From: Aliterella atlantica CENA595
GTDB taxonomy: Bacteria > Cyanobacteriota > Cyanobacteriia > Cyanobacteriales > Chroococcidiopsidaceae
Direction of reading: 5' to 3'
DNA length: 64,000 nt
Assembly (NCBI RefSeq): GCF_000952155.1
Contig: NZ_JYON01000006.1
Coordinates: 138,332-202,331 of the forward strand
A program made the position numbers and the translations under genes. Below are positions 45,274 to 55,338 of the stretch, in pieces (within the stretch, counting starts at the first letter, position 1; each line of letters starts with the position of its first letter). A model generated the notes under the pieces. The model worked only from the letters and a program-made list of their open reading frames with translations, made no database searches and was not told the origin of the DNA.

Positions 45274-48200
45274 TTATTTGGGTGTTTCTAGGACAAAATT
45301 AACTATTTTCCAAGGCACAACTTTGTCAAACTGGCTTGGGGTAGTTTGGGTAGAACGTTCTAGAATATCTACGTTGCTTGCGATCGCAAGTCCTAATTGA
45401 CTTTGCACTAAAACGTTTTCTGCTGTTAATCCATGACATTCATAGCAGCGCATAATCCATTGTTGCGGGTTATCTTCTGCTTGCTTGAAGGCAGTTAAAA
45501 CTAAATTATCGGCGGAGATATTGAGCAAGCTAGTAGCACTGGGTAAAACGCCTGACTTAGAGCGAGAAGTTGCTGGAAGCTGGATTACTTGCAATGGTGT
45601 GTTTAATTGGTAGCCTTGTCTAACTGTCTGCGCTGTTTGCCAGTTGCCAGCATGGGGATAAATAGCATAAGTAAATTCGTGATGCCCTTTATCTGCTTCT
45701 GGGTCGGGCCAACTGGCGCTTCTTAGTAATGTTAGCCGTAGTTGATTGGGTTTGCTGTCGTAGCCGTATTTACAGTCATTAAGCAAGCTTACTCCGTAGC
45801 TGTCATCGCTTAAATCTGCCCAGCGCAGGGCGGGTACTTCCCACTTTGCTTGCTCTTGTGGTGTTGTTGGTTTAGTTGTCCTAGAAATTGCGCCAAAGGG
45901 TATTTCATAGGTAGCGTAGTCTGCACTTAAGTTGAGGGGAAAAGCTGCTTTTACTAATACTTGGCGTTCTTGCCAATCTACTGTAGTGGCGATTTTGAGT
46001 ATTGGCGATCGCACAGGCAATACATAATCTTGACAAAATTCCGATTTACCTATCTGTCGCACAACTCGCAATCGACTTTGAATTTCTCCTTGTTCTACCC
46101 AATTAATAGATTTTAACTGCGGTGCTGGTAAAGGGTGTTGGCTGTAATTAGGATCTATATTCCAAGCATCCCAATATTGTCCGCTATCTTGGAATGCTTG
46201 TAGTTGATTTCCTGAGCTATCGTTGAGTATTTTTCTATTATTTACCTTGTCAAAAACTTGAGTTAAATTACCACTTTCACTATCTACAATTACTTGGATA
46301 AATTCATTCTCTAAAACCCAATCTTTTCTGTCTAAACTATTAATTTGACTGAAAGTATGATTTTCTGATAAATTATTACTATCATTGATCATCCTCGTAC
46401 TTTGAGGCGGTAAACCTGGATTTTCTAACGTATTTATAGGGGTTTGCGCCGTTGTGGGACACAGCCAATACAGGCAATAACCTACACTCGAAATACTTTC
46501 TACTAGAAATAGCAATGTCGATTCCGCAGTAAGTTGGGTAGGTACGATTTCGCCTGCAACGTTGTAGACTTGCCAATTTTGCTTGGTATTGGGTAGAGGA
46601 ACGCTGACTACTTCAAAGTTGCGTTGCCAGTTGAGAGCATTAAAAATAATTAGGGGAATACTGTCAGGCTGGGGCGGTTGAGGTAAGGCGATTTGGGATG
46701 CGATCGCATTTAAGGACGTTTGCAGTATTTCCGTACCAACTTGCTCTACTTCCTGCCAAGCAGCATCAGCATCAACAAACACTTGGGGAATAGAGGAACC
46801 AGGTAGAATGTCGTGAAACTGGTTGACAAGCATCTTTTTCCAAGCCTGTTCGATCTCCACTTTGGGATAGCTAGTATCAGCGCTAATAGTTGCCAAAGCA
46901 GCAAACAATTCAGCTTGATACAGTAAAGTTTCACAACGGCGATTGCTAAGTTTTTGATCGGCATGAGTTGTATAACAGCCACGATGGAATTCTAGATAGA
47001 GTTCGTCATCCCATGTGGGGATGGCAGCGGGAGCAGGGGAGGCAGTGCTAGTTATTTTAAGTTGTGAATTGTTAGTTCTAATATCTTGCAAATATTGTTC
47101 GGCAGTAGCGAAATTACAAGTAGGAAAAAACGGCGATTTTTGCCAAAGCCCTGCTAATTCCAACATATCGCGAGTAGGTCCGCCGCCATGATCGCCAACA
47201 CCAGGCAACCACAGATATTTCTGCAATTTAGTTTGACTTTCCCAATCATTACTAAAACTAGCCATTTTGACTGCATCAATACCTTCACCGATAGGTGCAG
47301 ACATCAAACTAAATAACTCCGTTCCATCAGGCGATCGCCACCAAAATGCACCATGAGGAAATTTGGTTGTATCGTTCCACTGCAACTTTTGAGTTACAAA
47401 ATACTCTATTCCCCCACTAACAAGAATTTGCGGCAAAGTTGCACAAAAACCGAAAGTATCTGGCAACCAAGCAACTGAGGAAACTTTACCAAACTTTTCT
47501 AGGACATAACGCTGACCGTATAACAACTGTCTAACTATAGATTCGCCAGCAATTAGATTCAGTTCTGGTTCTACCCACAAACCGCCCACAACTTCCCAAC
47601 GCCCCGCTAATACTTGCTTTTGAATTTCAGTAAACAAGTCAGGTCGATGTTGTTCTATCCAGTTATAAATTGCTGGTGTGGAGTGACAAAAAGTTAAATT
47701 TGGATATTCTTGTTGCAGTTGTAAAACTGATGTAAAAGTGCGTTGTGCTACTTCCCAAGTTTCATCTATAGCCCACAGCCAAGCTAAATCTAAATGGGCA
47801 TGACCTAGTAAGCAAATTTGTTGTTGTTTGATTTGTTGGCTGTAAACTTCTAGACTAGAGCGCAACTGCATGAGCGATCGCTCAAACTTAGATTTATCGG
47901 GCAGTGCTAACCAATCAATTTGAGCAACTGCTGCTTCCATGCTTGCTAAAGATTCATGCTGGAAAGCTGTTAAATAATGCTGCAAAATTGTTAATTCATC
48001 AGCAATAAAACCAGGTTCGGGAATATTGACGTTATTTGATTCGTAAACCAAGAGCGATCGCACTAATGCCCCTTCGTCATGGCTAGGACTTACTAGGCGG
48101 ATAGCTACACTAATTTCTTGTTGCGGCGTTACCTGCGGACTTAGTAACACTCTAGCCGAGCAATCAAACAAATCTCCTTCTTGGACTAATTGCCCGTTGA

Positions 48201-48534
48201 CAAAAACTTGGGCAGATTCAGCCCACCAAGTTAAAGCAAGTTTGAGCGATAAACCTGCTAAGGGATAATCCTGCAAACTTTCAGGAATTACCAGCTTTTG
48301 GACTAACCATAGTACCTGTTGCCCCTTAGACCAAGGAATATGACCTTTACGATCTAACTGCTTTATCTCCCAATTGCTACAATTGGCAGGCGCTAAATTA
48401 CCCATAACTTGGCTAATAGAGATGTCCGCAGCATAGCAATACCAGCTAGGGAGAATGTCTGTTTGACTGCACGAGCGCAGAAGGGCGATCGCGCTAGAAA
48501 TTTGTTTGCTAGATTCTGCTACTAAAGAGTTCAT
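45274..48534 (-). CDS. Alpha-mannosidase-like glycoside hydrolase family 38
   Basis: A 1086-aa GH38 protein. Zinc ligands in GHAHLDLAWLW (His-x-Asp, about residue 245) and catalytic nucleophile aspartate in AWLPDTFGF (about 360); VTQKLQWNDTTKFPHG typical of the family; C-terminal beta-sandwich domains follow. Removes alpha-mannose from glycans; intracellular as no signal peptide is present. Length typical for bacterial class II enzymes. Possible use: glycan turnover. Confidence 0.9.
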   Translation of the reverse strand: MNSLVAESSKQISSAIALLRSCSQTDILPSWYCYAADISISQVMGNLAPANCSNWEIKQLDRKGHIPWSKGQQVLWLVQKLVIPESLQDYPLAGLSLKLALTWWAESAQVFVNGQLVQEGDLFDCSARVLLSPQVTPQQEISVAIRLVSPSHDEGALVRSLLVYESNNVNIPEPGFIADELTILQHYLTAFQHESLASMEAAVAQIDWLALPDKSKFERSLMQLRSSLEVYSQQIKQQQICLLGHAHLDLAWLWAIDETWEVAQRTFTSVLQLQQEYPNLTFCHSTPAIYNWIEQHRPDLFTEIQKQVLAGRWEVVGGLWVEPELNLIAGESIVRQLLYGQRYVLEKFGKVSSVAWLPDTFGFCATLPQILVSGGIEYFVTQKLQWNDTTKFPHGAFWWRSPDGTELFSLMSAPIGEGIDAVKMASFSNDWESQTKLQKYLWLPGVGDHGGGPTRDMLELAGLWQKSPFFPTCNFATAEQYLQDIRTNNSQLKITSTASPAPAAIPTWDDELYLEFHRGCYTTHADQKLSNRRCETLLYQAELFAALATISADTSYPKVEIEQAWKKMLVNQFHDILPGSSIPQVFVDADAAWQEVEQVGTEILQTSLNAIASQIALPQPPQPDSIPLIIFNALNWQRNFEVVSVPLPNTKQNWQVYNVAGEIVPTQLTAESTLLFLVESISSVGYCLYWLCPTTAQTPINTLENPGLPPQSTRMINDSNNLSENHTFSQINSLDRKDWVLENEFIQVIVDSESGNLTQVFDKVNNRKILNDSSGNQLQAFQDSGQYWDAWNIDPNYSQHPLPAPQLKSINWVEQGEIQSRLRVVRQIGKSEFCQDYVLPVRSPILKIATTVDWQERQVLVKAAFPLNLSADYATYEIPFGAISRTTKPTTPQEQAKWEVPALRWADLSDDSYGVSLLNDCKYGYDSKPNQLRLTLLRSASWPDPEADKGHHEFTYAIYPHAGNWQTAQTVRQGYQLNTPLQVIQLPATSRSKSGVLPSATSLLNISADNLVLTAFKQAEDNPQQWIMRCYECHGLTAENVLVQSQLGLAIASNVDILERSTQTTPSQFDKVVPWKIVNFVLETPK

Positions 48535-48611
48535 ATTTTCGATAATATTGGGACATCTGTATTGGTGAAGGCAATAAACCTAAAAATTCATCCTTCATCC
48601 TGGTAATTGAT

Positions 48612-50090
48612 ATGTCTTCTGCTACCTCTAATCGATATCAAAGCAGACTTTTTAATTTTGTTTATAAGCGCTCTCGACGCTTGAGCGAACAGCTAAATCG
48701 TGCAGTGCAAAGTGTTACCAGTTGGATAATGCCTGTAGTTTCATATCCAGCGCAAGTATTACACGCCAGGGTAAATAAAAGCTTACCCCAACTGCCAGAG
48801 TTAGATAAGTCTGACTTACCGCCAAATGCCGACACGCCAGTTAAAAATGTATTGTCGTTAGTGCAAGGGCAAGTAGATGAAGAGTTGGTACACACATCCC
48901 AACCGCCAACACCAACTAATTTCTTAGCCTGGTTGGGGGGTAAAATCTCTCCTAAAACTCAGACAACATCAATTCCTAGTAGCACTCAACCTGTAGTAAG
49001 AGGAATCGCCAGCTACATATCTAGTCGCGCTTTAGTATTAGTTACGCCCCAAAATGAGATTTTAGATATTTTAGATAGCTGGCAGCAGCAAAAATTGCAG
49101 GCACGTATTACTAATGAAATTGCTCAATATTGGCGTTATCAAAGATTGCTAGTAGGTGTAGAAGTAACCACAGAGCGACTACCTGGAAAAAAATCCTTAC
49201 CAGTGAGGCTGTTTAGTAATGTAGCTGCTTGGTTGCAAGTAGGAGGATTAAGTAAAAGTAGCGATCGCACTTTCCCAGATAGCTATGACGAGCGGGGAGA
49301 ACTAATTTTTGCTACCCAACAAGCGATCGCTTTTTTAGATCGTAGTATTGCCCAATTTGAGGCAAATCATTTATCATCCCCTGCAAAAGATGCAGCTAAA
49401 ACTAATAAATGGCAAATTCAAGCTTTGATTTGGGTAGCAATCGATTATTTTTTTGGCGATCGTCAAGGTAAGAAGTTACAGCATCAAATAGAAAATAATC
49501 TAAACTTACCAACTAACAAGCAAGTAAATTTACTTTCTACCTCTGAGGATAAAATAGCAGATCCTTGGTTAACGCTTGAAGATTTATTTGGCGTATCTAA
49601 GTTAGTAAAACAACCTGCGATCGTTGCAGATTCTTTATCATTTAAAATTGCACAACTTCCAGAAGATTCAACCTTAAAGCGCTCAGATCAATTATTAAAT
49701 AAATATTCTTTACGCAGTTTATTTAAGCGTATCCAACCAAATAAATCATCTTTGCAAATAGCTCAAAAGTTTCAATATCCAACTCAATTAGCAAAGGTTG
49801 AGCGTAAAAAAGAGCGCGTACGAGCAGCTTCTAAATTGCCTAGAGATTCTCAGCAACTTAATTCTCAAAGAGAAGTCAACACTGTTTTCAATTTGTCAAA
49901 TACAGTAGCTTCTCAATCGTCTAATATAAACCATACTCCAGATTGGATTGAAACTGAAGCAACCACAATGGGGTATATCAAACATCCATTAGAGCAGTTA
50001 TTAGCATGGCTAGATAGCGCGATGCTGTGGCTAGAAGAATTGCTAGTAAAAATTTGGCAGCAATTAGAGAAAGTATTAATAGGCAAATAA
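48612..50090 (+). CDS. Large cyanobacterial hypothetical protein
   Basis: A 492-aa soluble protein. Arg/Lys-rich start (YQSRLFNFVYKRSRRLSEQLNRAV), a middle region with QQAIAFLDRSIAQFE near residue 236, Pro/Ser-rich linkers and two Trp-containing segments (WIETEATTMGYIKHPLEQLLAWLDSAMLWLEELLVKIW) at the C-terminus. I do not recognise a domain. Divergent from the alpha-mannosidase. Described only as unknown. Confidence 0.75.
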   Translation: MSSATSNRYQSRLFNFVYKRSRRLSEQLNRAVQSVTSWIMPVVSYPAQVLHARVNKSLPQLPELDKSDLPPNADTPVKNVLSLVQGQVDEELVHTSQPPTPTNFLAWLGGKISPKTQTTSIPSSTQPVVRGIASYISSRALVLVTPQNEILDILDSWQQQKLQARITNEIAQYWRYQRLLVGVEVTTERLPGKKSLPVRLFSNVAAWLQVGGLSKSSDRTFPDSYDERGELIFATQQAIAFLDRSIAQFEANHLSSPAKDAAKTNKWQIQALIWVAIDYFFGDRQGKKLQHQIENNLNLPTNKQVNLLSTSEDKIADPWLTLEDLFGVSKLVKQPAIVADSLSFKIAQLPEDSTLKRSDQLLNKYSLRSLFKRIQPNKSSLQIAQKFQYPTQLAKVERKKERVRAASKLPRDSQQLNSQREVNTVFNLSNTVASQSSNINHTPDWIETEATTMGYIKHPLEQLLAWLDSAMLWLEELLVKIWQQLEKVLIGK

Positions 50091-50091
50091 A

Positions 50092-50115
50092 AAGTACAGG
50101 CAAATGCCTGTACTT
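50092..50115. terminator. Terminator between convergent unknown and peroxidase genes
   Basis: AAGTACAGGC and GCCTGTACTT, a 10-bp perfect stem with AAAT loop, placed two bases after the stop of the plus-strand gene. No T run follows (CAAAAATT); flanking A4 gives T-rich ends on the minus side. Confidence 0.7.
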
Positions 50116-50137
50116 CAAAAATTAGATTGCAGCAGAT

Positions 50138-52195
50138 TTAGTTAGCATTAGCTAAGAAATTTGCCGTACCTTTATTACCATTACGACCAACAGCCGGAAT
50201 TTCAATTAGATTGACTGTCGCTTTACCAGAGCCATCATTAGTAACAGAAGTTGTAGTTCCAGGATGTCCGTTAGTAATAAACAACTGTGGGTGGTCGAAA
50301 GGTGCTTTATCAGAGCGAACGCGATCGTCTGTAAGCGATTTTAAGAACTCTACTAATGCATTTTGTTCTTCTTCACTTAAACCAAGGTTTTCGATATCAG
50401 GATCGAGGTCTTTGATATTTTGCTCGTGGAAATCTCCACCTCGGTTGTAAAACTCAATAACTTGCTTGAGAGTTAGTTGTCCGCCATTGTGGAAATAAGG
50501 AGCAGTAAGTTCAATATTTCGCAACCCAGGAGTTTTAAAAGCGCCATCTACAGCTACTCTTTCATTAGCACCTACTGGTGGGCTTAAATTGGGATCTGTA
50601 AACTTACCTTGCTGCGCCAACCGCGACTCAGATAAGGGATTACCAAAAGGATCTTTTCCACCTACTCCTAAGTCTTCTAACGTAGGTCTAACACCGATGT
50701 TATAGAAGCCATTATCATAAACAGCTTCACCACCATCGCCCATTGTCATCCGCTCTAAACGCTCTTTTTGCACGTTTCTTACAGAAGCATTTGTAAACTC
50801 TGGTCCACCGTGACAATTAATACACTTAGCTTTACCTTCAAAAAGCTCTTTTCCTTGCTTCTGCTGCGCTGTCAAAGCATTACTGTTCCCATCAAAAAAC
50901 TGGTCAATAGGTGCATTGTTGGAAACTAATGTAGCTTCATACAACTGAATTGCTAACCCCATAAACAGCGAGAAGTTGTAATCCATCAGGGTAAACTCAT
51001 CAGTAGCCAATGCGCCTTGTGACTGCTTAAATGTCCGAGTTCCGTCAGCACCAACTTTGATAATTTGGTTTGAGTTCCACCATTGGGATTGAAAAGCATC
51101 CCTAACCATAGTCTCGTAGTTTTTCTGCTTCAAGCCTGGTTTTGGTGCTTGGCTGTATTTACCTAGTACGCTGTCTTCAGGATGGACAATTTGCTTACCT
51201 AATGGAGTAAGATATTTCAACTTCTTACCAGTTTCGCGAGGTAGCTGCTTCGTTTTGATCCGGTTAAACTTTTGACCGACATCTGAGAATACCCTACCTG
51301 TAGCTGATTCTTCTACATCGCTTAATGGTGGTCCTACCGCTTGGGAAGCTGCTGAAGCATTTTTGAGGCTAACTTTTACTTTCTCAAGCGATGACTTAGT
51401 AGCAGCTTTGAGGACGTAAGCATTAGGATCTCTCGAACCAAAAGGATTGACTCCATTAAAGTCGTTTTGCGCTCGTCCGTCCCAAAAACTACGGAAGTTA
51501 AAAATGGTATTGACTGTGCTAGGTGAATTGCGTCCTGTAGTTTGACGAACGTTAACACCATTAATGTTAAATACTGGATCTGGTTTTACAGTCATATTGT
51601 CGACTGCACTACCAGGAATGATATCATTAAACTGATTTAAATCGATACCTTGAGAGCCAGCAACATCATTAGTATCGGCGACAACTGTTGAAGTGCGATC
51701 GCTAGGATTCGATAATTTGTGAAACGGGAAATCTCCAGGCTTAAGAGTGTAGTTAAGTCCTGCTTCTACAATTGTATCCGGTCCAGGATGCAACTGATGT
51801 TTTGCTCTAGTATCAGTCCCCGCATGAAAATGGCAGCTAGCGCATGATTGCAAACCATCGCTACCAACTTGCATATCCCAAAATAAAGCTTTTCCTAGTT
51901 CAATTGCAGCTGTTTTGTTTTTAACAAATTCACCCAAGTTACTAGGTTCGGGGATTGCAACGCTTTTTAATGAACCTAGAGGCTGTGAAGGTGGCGCTAC
52001 TTGTGCCGATACTGTATGTCCAGCTAAGATTGCTGTTGCTACAATTGCAGCGATCGTCACGCTACTTTTTAACCATTTTGAAGCTTTAGTAATTAGTGCT
52101 AAAAATCCGTTGGGTATAAGTGCAATTTTGCGAACAATTCTCCGCAACTTTACTACTATTTTAGCATTTGCTTTATTTACATTCAGAGCGGGCAA
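50138..52195 (-). CDS. Exported di-heme cytochrome c peroxidase-like protein, copy 2
   Basis: A 685-aa paralogue of the protein at 19518. CASCH (118-122) and CINCH (about 458-462), with FHAGTDTRAKHQ and DGAFKTPGLRNIELTAPYFHNGGQL in the same order. N-terminal membrane helix at about 45-62 ends VSAQ as in copy 1. The two differ at the N-terminus and in the central insert. The substrate is unknown, and duplicates of this size class suggest a specialised oxidative role. Confidence 0.88.
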   Translation of the reverse strand: MPALNVNKANAKIVVKLRRIVRKIALIPNGFLALITKASKWLKSSVTIAAIVATAILAGHTVSAQVAPPSQPLGSLKSVAIPEPSNLGEFVKNKTAAIELGKALFWDMQVGSDGLQSCASCHFHAGTDTRAKHQLHPGPDTIVEAGLNYTLKPGDFPFHKLSNPSDRTSTVVADTNDVAGSQGIDLNQFNDIIPGSAVDNMTVKPDPVFNINGVNVRQTTGRNSPSTVNTIFNFRSFWDGRAQNDFNGVNPFGSRDPNAYVLKAATKSSLEKVKVSLKNASAASQAVGPPLSDVEESATGRVFSDVGQKFNRIKTKQLPRETGKKLKYLTPLGKQIVHPEDSVLGKYSQAPKPGLKQKNYETMVRDAFQSQWWNSNQIIKVGADGTRTFKQSQGALATDEFTLMDYNFSLFMGLAIQLYEATLVSNNAPIDQFFDGNSNALTAQQKQGKELFEGKAKCINCHGGPEFTNASVRNVQKERLERMTMGDGGEAVYDNGFYNIGVRPTLEDLGVGGKDPFGNPLSESRLAQQGKFTDPNLSPPVGANERVAVDGAFKTPGLRNIELTAPYFHNGGQLTLKQVIEFYNRGGDFHEQNIKDLDPDIENLGLSEEEQNALVEFLKSLTDDRVRSDKAPFDHPQLFITNGHPGTTTSVTNDGSGKATVNLIEIPAVGRNGNKGTANFLANAN

Positions 52196-52696
52196 GTTCT
52201 CAATCTCCTCTTTTTAATACTACTATTTCGTGCTTTTTAGCCCGCAAAAACTGTTGTTTTACTTATAAAAGAGTAAATATCGTTTCCAATGATTGCATTA
52301 CACAACCAGACAACAATTTTTACTCAAATATGTCACCAAATACATACTTGATTAGAAGAATTGTTAGTATTTCTCCTAATCTAGACTTAGTTATTAGAAA
52401 CAAATTAAAAGTCTTTTCATCTACTTTAGCAAATACACAAATATATTGAGATGCGTGCCATAGTTCTTAGTACGCATATTCATAAATCGATGTATCCTAA
52501 CATTAGATATTAAGTATGTATTTGTTGATGGCTATTAAGTAAATAGCTCTCGTATTATTACACTCACATCTAGTCGTAATGTCTAACAAATGTGTACTAT
52601 ATGTAAAGTTTATGTGTAACTTTGACTACGAAACTCATATCACGTCTTAAGTAGTAGCCAAAACGGTCAATTATGTAAAAATACTACCGAATGTTT
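52196..52696. other. Gap with no recognised feature
   Basis: 501 AT-rich bases between two minus-strand genes. I see no ORF with coding character, no clear terminator and no repeat copy. Might hold the promoter of the di-heme peroxidase. Confidence 0.5.
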
Positions 52697-53998
52697 TTAA
52701 GCTACCCACAAATGTTGAGCGAAGCGCATAGCATAAAGAGCAAGTAAAAGTCCAAAAAAGGCACTAGATATGTATCCCCAACGAGGATAACGAGATAAGA
52801 AAATACCAAAAGCGATCGCTACAGACACAATTCCATAAGCATAGCGTTCTGCTGATTCAGGTCTTCCCGTACTAAAAATCAAACCTAAACTACAAAAACC
52901 ATAAACAAATAAAACCAAACCTAATTGAGAGCGAAAATACCATAATAAATAAGCGCCGCCAAAAATAATAATGCTATTAATTAGTGGATTTCCTGCCAAC
53001 AACCATAAAATAAATCCTAAGACACCGAAAATATAAACTGTATTAGTTGCTCCTAACTTTTCTCGAAATCGCCAAATTAAGCAACTGCTAGCACAAATAA
53101 CTACAAATAATAGAGGATGCCAAAAATCGACAACTGCACCATGCTGCCAATTTCTTGTCCCGATCGCAACTTGCATTAACATTTTTAACCATCCCTGACC
53201 GTAAAAGTCTTCCACTGGTTGCCATGCTTTTTGAACGCGAACAAAAGCTAAAGCATCTTGAAAATGCACATAACAATAAATACTATAAAAACATACACCA
53301 CTGGCAGCAGCTAAACTAGCAATGTAAGCCGTCACTTTTCTTTTTTCTCGCCAAGCCACAATTAAAAAAGCCGGAATTAATGCTATCCCTGTTGGACGCG
53401 TAGCAGTTGCTAAAGAACCCCAAATTGCTACCCACCAATATTGATTTTGCTCAAAAGCACGTAAAGTTGCAGAACTAAGTAATAAATATAATCCTTCAGC
53501 ATAAATTACACTGCCATAAATGGAAAGTGGAAACCATACCAAAAAAACTATTGTCCAAAGAGCAGTTTTTAGACCTAATCTTTCTCTCATCCAACTATAA
53601 ATAAATAGTATGGCTCCTAGAAACGCTAAGTTATTTACTAACGTACCAGCGATTATAAAGGGTAAACCCAAAGCCATAATTCCGCTAATAATCAAAGGAT
53701 ACAGAGGAAAAAATGCTATTGTGTGGTACTTGCCATCATTGATATATTCATAACCTAACGTCGCAATTTTTTCGTACCAAATACTATCCCAAGCATGAAA
53801 AACATCCCAGCTAAAGTTAGGTGTAATTCCTTCTGGTGGGGCTGCCAGTAAAGGAGCTATTATTAACATTGAAATAGCTATAACAACGCGACTAACAAGC
53901 CACATTATTATAGGAAATAATAGGTTTTTACTTATTATAAAACTTTTGCAAGCCTGCATTTCGCTTGTACCCTTTATAAATAAATAGTAATTTACCAA
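52697..53998 (-). CDS. PIG-V-type mannosyltransferase-like membrane protein
   Basis: A 433-aa polytopic protein (about ten helices). The pattern WDVFHAWDSIWYEKIATLGYEY...IAFFPLYPLIISG resembles the GPI mannosyltransferase PIG-V/Gpi18 family, in which the W-D-x-x-W-Y segment is conserved. Bacterial homologues are thought to use polyprenyl-linked sugars. Substrate unknown. Possible starts: M1 or M12. Confidence 0.8.
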   Translation of the reverse strand: MVNYYLFIKGTSEMQACKSFIISKNLLFPIIMWLVSRVVIAISMLIIAPLLAAPPEGITPNFSWDVFHAWDSIWYEKIATLGYEYINDGKYHTIAFFPLYPLIISGIMALGLPFIIAGTLVNNLAFLGAILFIYSWMRERLGLKTALWTIVFLVWFPLSIYGSVIYAEGLYLLLSSATLRAFEQNQYWWVAIWGSLATATRPTGIALIPAFLIVAWREKRKVTAYIASLAAASGVCFYSIYCYVHFQDALAFVRVQKAWQPVEDFYGQGWLKMLMQVAIGTRNWQHGAVVDFWHPLLFVVICASSCLIWRFREKLGATNTVYIFGVLGFILWLLAGNPLINSIIIFGGAYLLWYFRSQLGLVLFVYGFCSLGLIFSTGRPESAERYAYGIVSVAIAFGIFLSRYPRWGYISSAFFGLLLALYAMRFAQHLWVA

Positions 53999-54324
53999 TT
54001 CTTTCTGCGCTTGGCACTTAATAATTATGTCTAGCCTACCAGGGTATAGCTCCTATTAATGGGTTCAAGCTAGAGAAGGAAATTACGCAAACTATGGAGA
54101 TAAATAGCAAAATTAAATATACCAAGTTTTGTAGAAATAAAGATGAGAGCGCTACCTGTAGTTGTTTTATTACCTGGCGTGATGGGATAGTTAGCGATCG
54201 CTCTGTAGTTTCCTAAACCAACAGCACAAATTTTAGCAACACTTGTGCGGAAAAATACAAAATACATTCTTGCTTTAATAGTTCATTTGTACTACTCTAT
54301 TGGCAGTAGCTAACTACAAGTCAG
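53999..54324. other. Gap with a doubtful short frame
   Basis: 326 bases. A 65-codon minus-strand frame (54070-54267) is present but has no supporting evidence; it is listed among the rejected items. No promoter or terminator recognised. Confidence 0.4.
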
Positions 54325-54921
54325 ATGAACAAACATCAAGCAATGACTAAAGATATCCAGGCAGTAGAATCAAAATCAAGTTCGTGTCAGGGGATAGAAC
54401 CACTGCACGTACAATTACATCGAGAGCAATTGCCGCAAAAATGCGATCGCACCTGGCAGCAATTAGCAGCAAGTACAGAACGCATCAATCAGCTATCAGC
54501 AGAATTAGAAGCAGCACTATACGACCTAAAAGAGATCGCCTGCGACATCAGACAGCAGCAAAACCTGCCAAGAATGCCTGATTTTGACAAACCAGCGCTC
54601 GCAATTCCCTATATTTACTGCAAAAGACCTGGGTTATTTGTCCTCAAAGCAAAAACAGTAGACTTATTTGCTGAAGAAAAAGCAGCATATCAGCTAGCAC
54701 AACAACTACGGCACAGAACAAAAACCCGATTGAAAAGATCCCGCACAATGTCGCTAGCACATCTAAGCTGGAAACTAAAGAAATTTTGGCAAAAGTTAGC
54801 AAAACAATGGCAAAGCCCAAGCGATCGCCGCAGCAAAGAAAACAGAGTTAAAATTAATTTATCTTCAGCAGCAAAAACAACGAAAATAGAAAATAGAAAG
54901 CGTTTTGTACTGCAAAGGTAA
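54325..54921 (+). CDS. Unknown protein with helical N-terminus and basic tail
   Basis: A 198-aa protein. Residues 45-75 (AASTERINQLSAELEAALYDLKEIACDIRQQQ) form a coiled-coil, followed by NLPRMPDFDKPALAIPYIYCKRPGLFVLKAKTVDLF and a strongly basic C-terminus (K/R-rich, 130-198). I do not recognise it. The next gene starts within 11 bases of its end, so both are probably one unit. Confidence 0.65.
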   Translation: MNKHQAMTKDIQAVESKSSSCQGIEPLHVQLHREQLPQKCDRTWQQLAASTERINQLSAELEAALYDLKEIACDIRQQQNLPRMPDFDKPALAIPYIYCKRPGLFVLKAKTVDLFAEEKAAYQLAQQLRHRTKTRLKRSRTMSLAHLSWKLKKFWQKLAKQWQSPSDRRSKENRVKINLSSAAKTTKIENRKRFVLQR

Positions 54922-54931
54922 ATACAAGCCA

Positions 54932-55228
54932 GTGTTAAAGGCTCTATTAATTTTTGCCCTTGGGTTAATGCCACCACTGCTCTCGGTATGGATGATGCGT
55001 TCTAAAGCAGCCAGAACGCAAAATCGGCTGAGAGCAGCAAGCAATTCGCCAAATAATATCAGGATACAAACTAATAGCACTATCCCCGAACGTTATTATT
55101 TAGAAGGTGTAGGCTATTTAATCGGCGATATTAGCTGTAAATTTAACGCTAGGTCGGGTTATCTGCGCTGTGCTGTCAATCCTCAAGGACCTTGTGCCAA
55201 CTGCCGCTATTACGAGCAAACAAAATAG
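54932..55228 (+). CDS. Small Cys-motif membrane protein (DUF6464-like)
   Basis: A 98-aa protein starting at GTG 54932; a TTG at 54905 would overlap the previous gene. N-terminal hydrophobic helix (ALLIFALGLMPPLLSVWMM), then the motif YYLEGVGYLIGDISCKFNARSGYLRCAVNPQGPCANCRYYE, with four cysteines arranged C-x11-C-x7-C-x2-C by my reading. I believe this is the DUF6464 family of cyanobacterial proteins. Cysteines may bind metal or form a redox pair. Adjacent to the amidase gene. Confidence 0.6.
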   Translation: MLKALLIFALGLMPPLLSVWMMRSKAARTQNRLRAASNSPNNIRIQTNSTIPERYYLEGVGYLIGDISCKFNARSGYLRCAVNPQGPCANCRYYEQTK

Positions 55229-55338
55229 CCATAAAATCAATAAGCGTTAACAAACTTATTTAAAATCGTTCAAAGTAGGCTAGTTTCTCTGGATGCGACT
55301 GAGGCAAAATAGCAATAACAGGATTTATACGTGCGAAG

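Noticed and set aside
52168..52449. Plus-strand frame overlapping the start of the di-heme peroxidase
   Set aside because: Overlaps the N-terminus of a well-supported gene on the other strand and shows no coding pattern.
54070..54267. 65-codon minus-strand frame in the gap before the 198-aa gene
   Set aside because: No clear ribosome-binding site, no neighbouring unit, odd composition; ends overlap nothing useful. Too weak to call a gene, though a remnant of something cannot be excluded.
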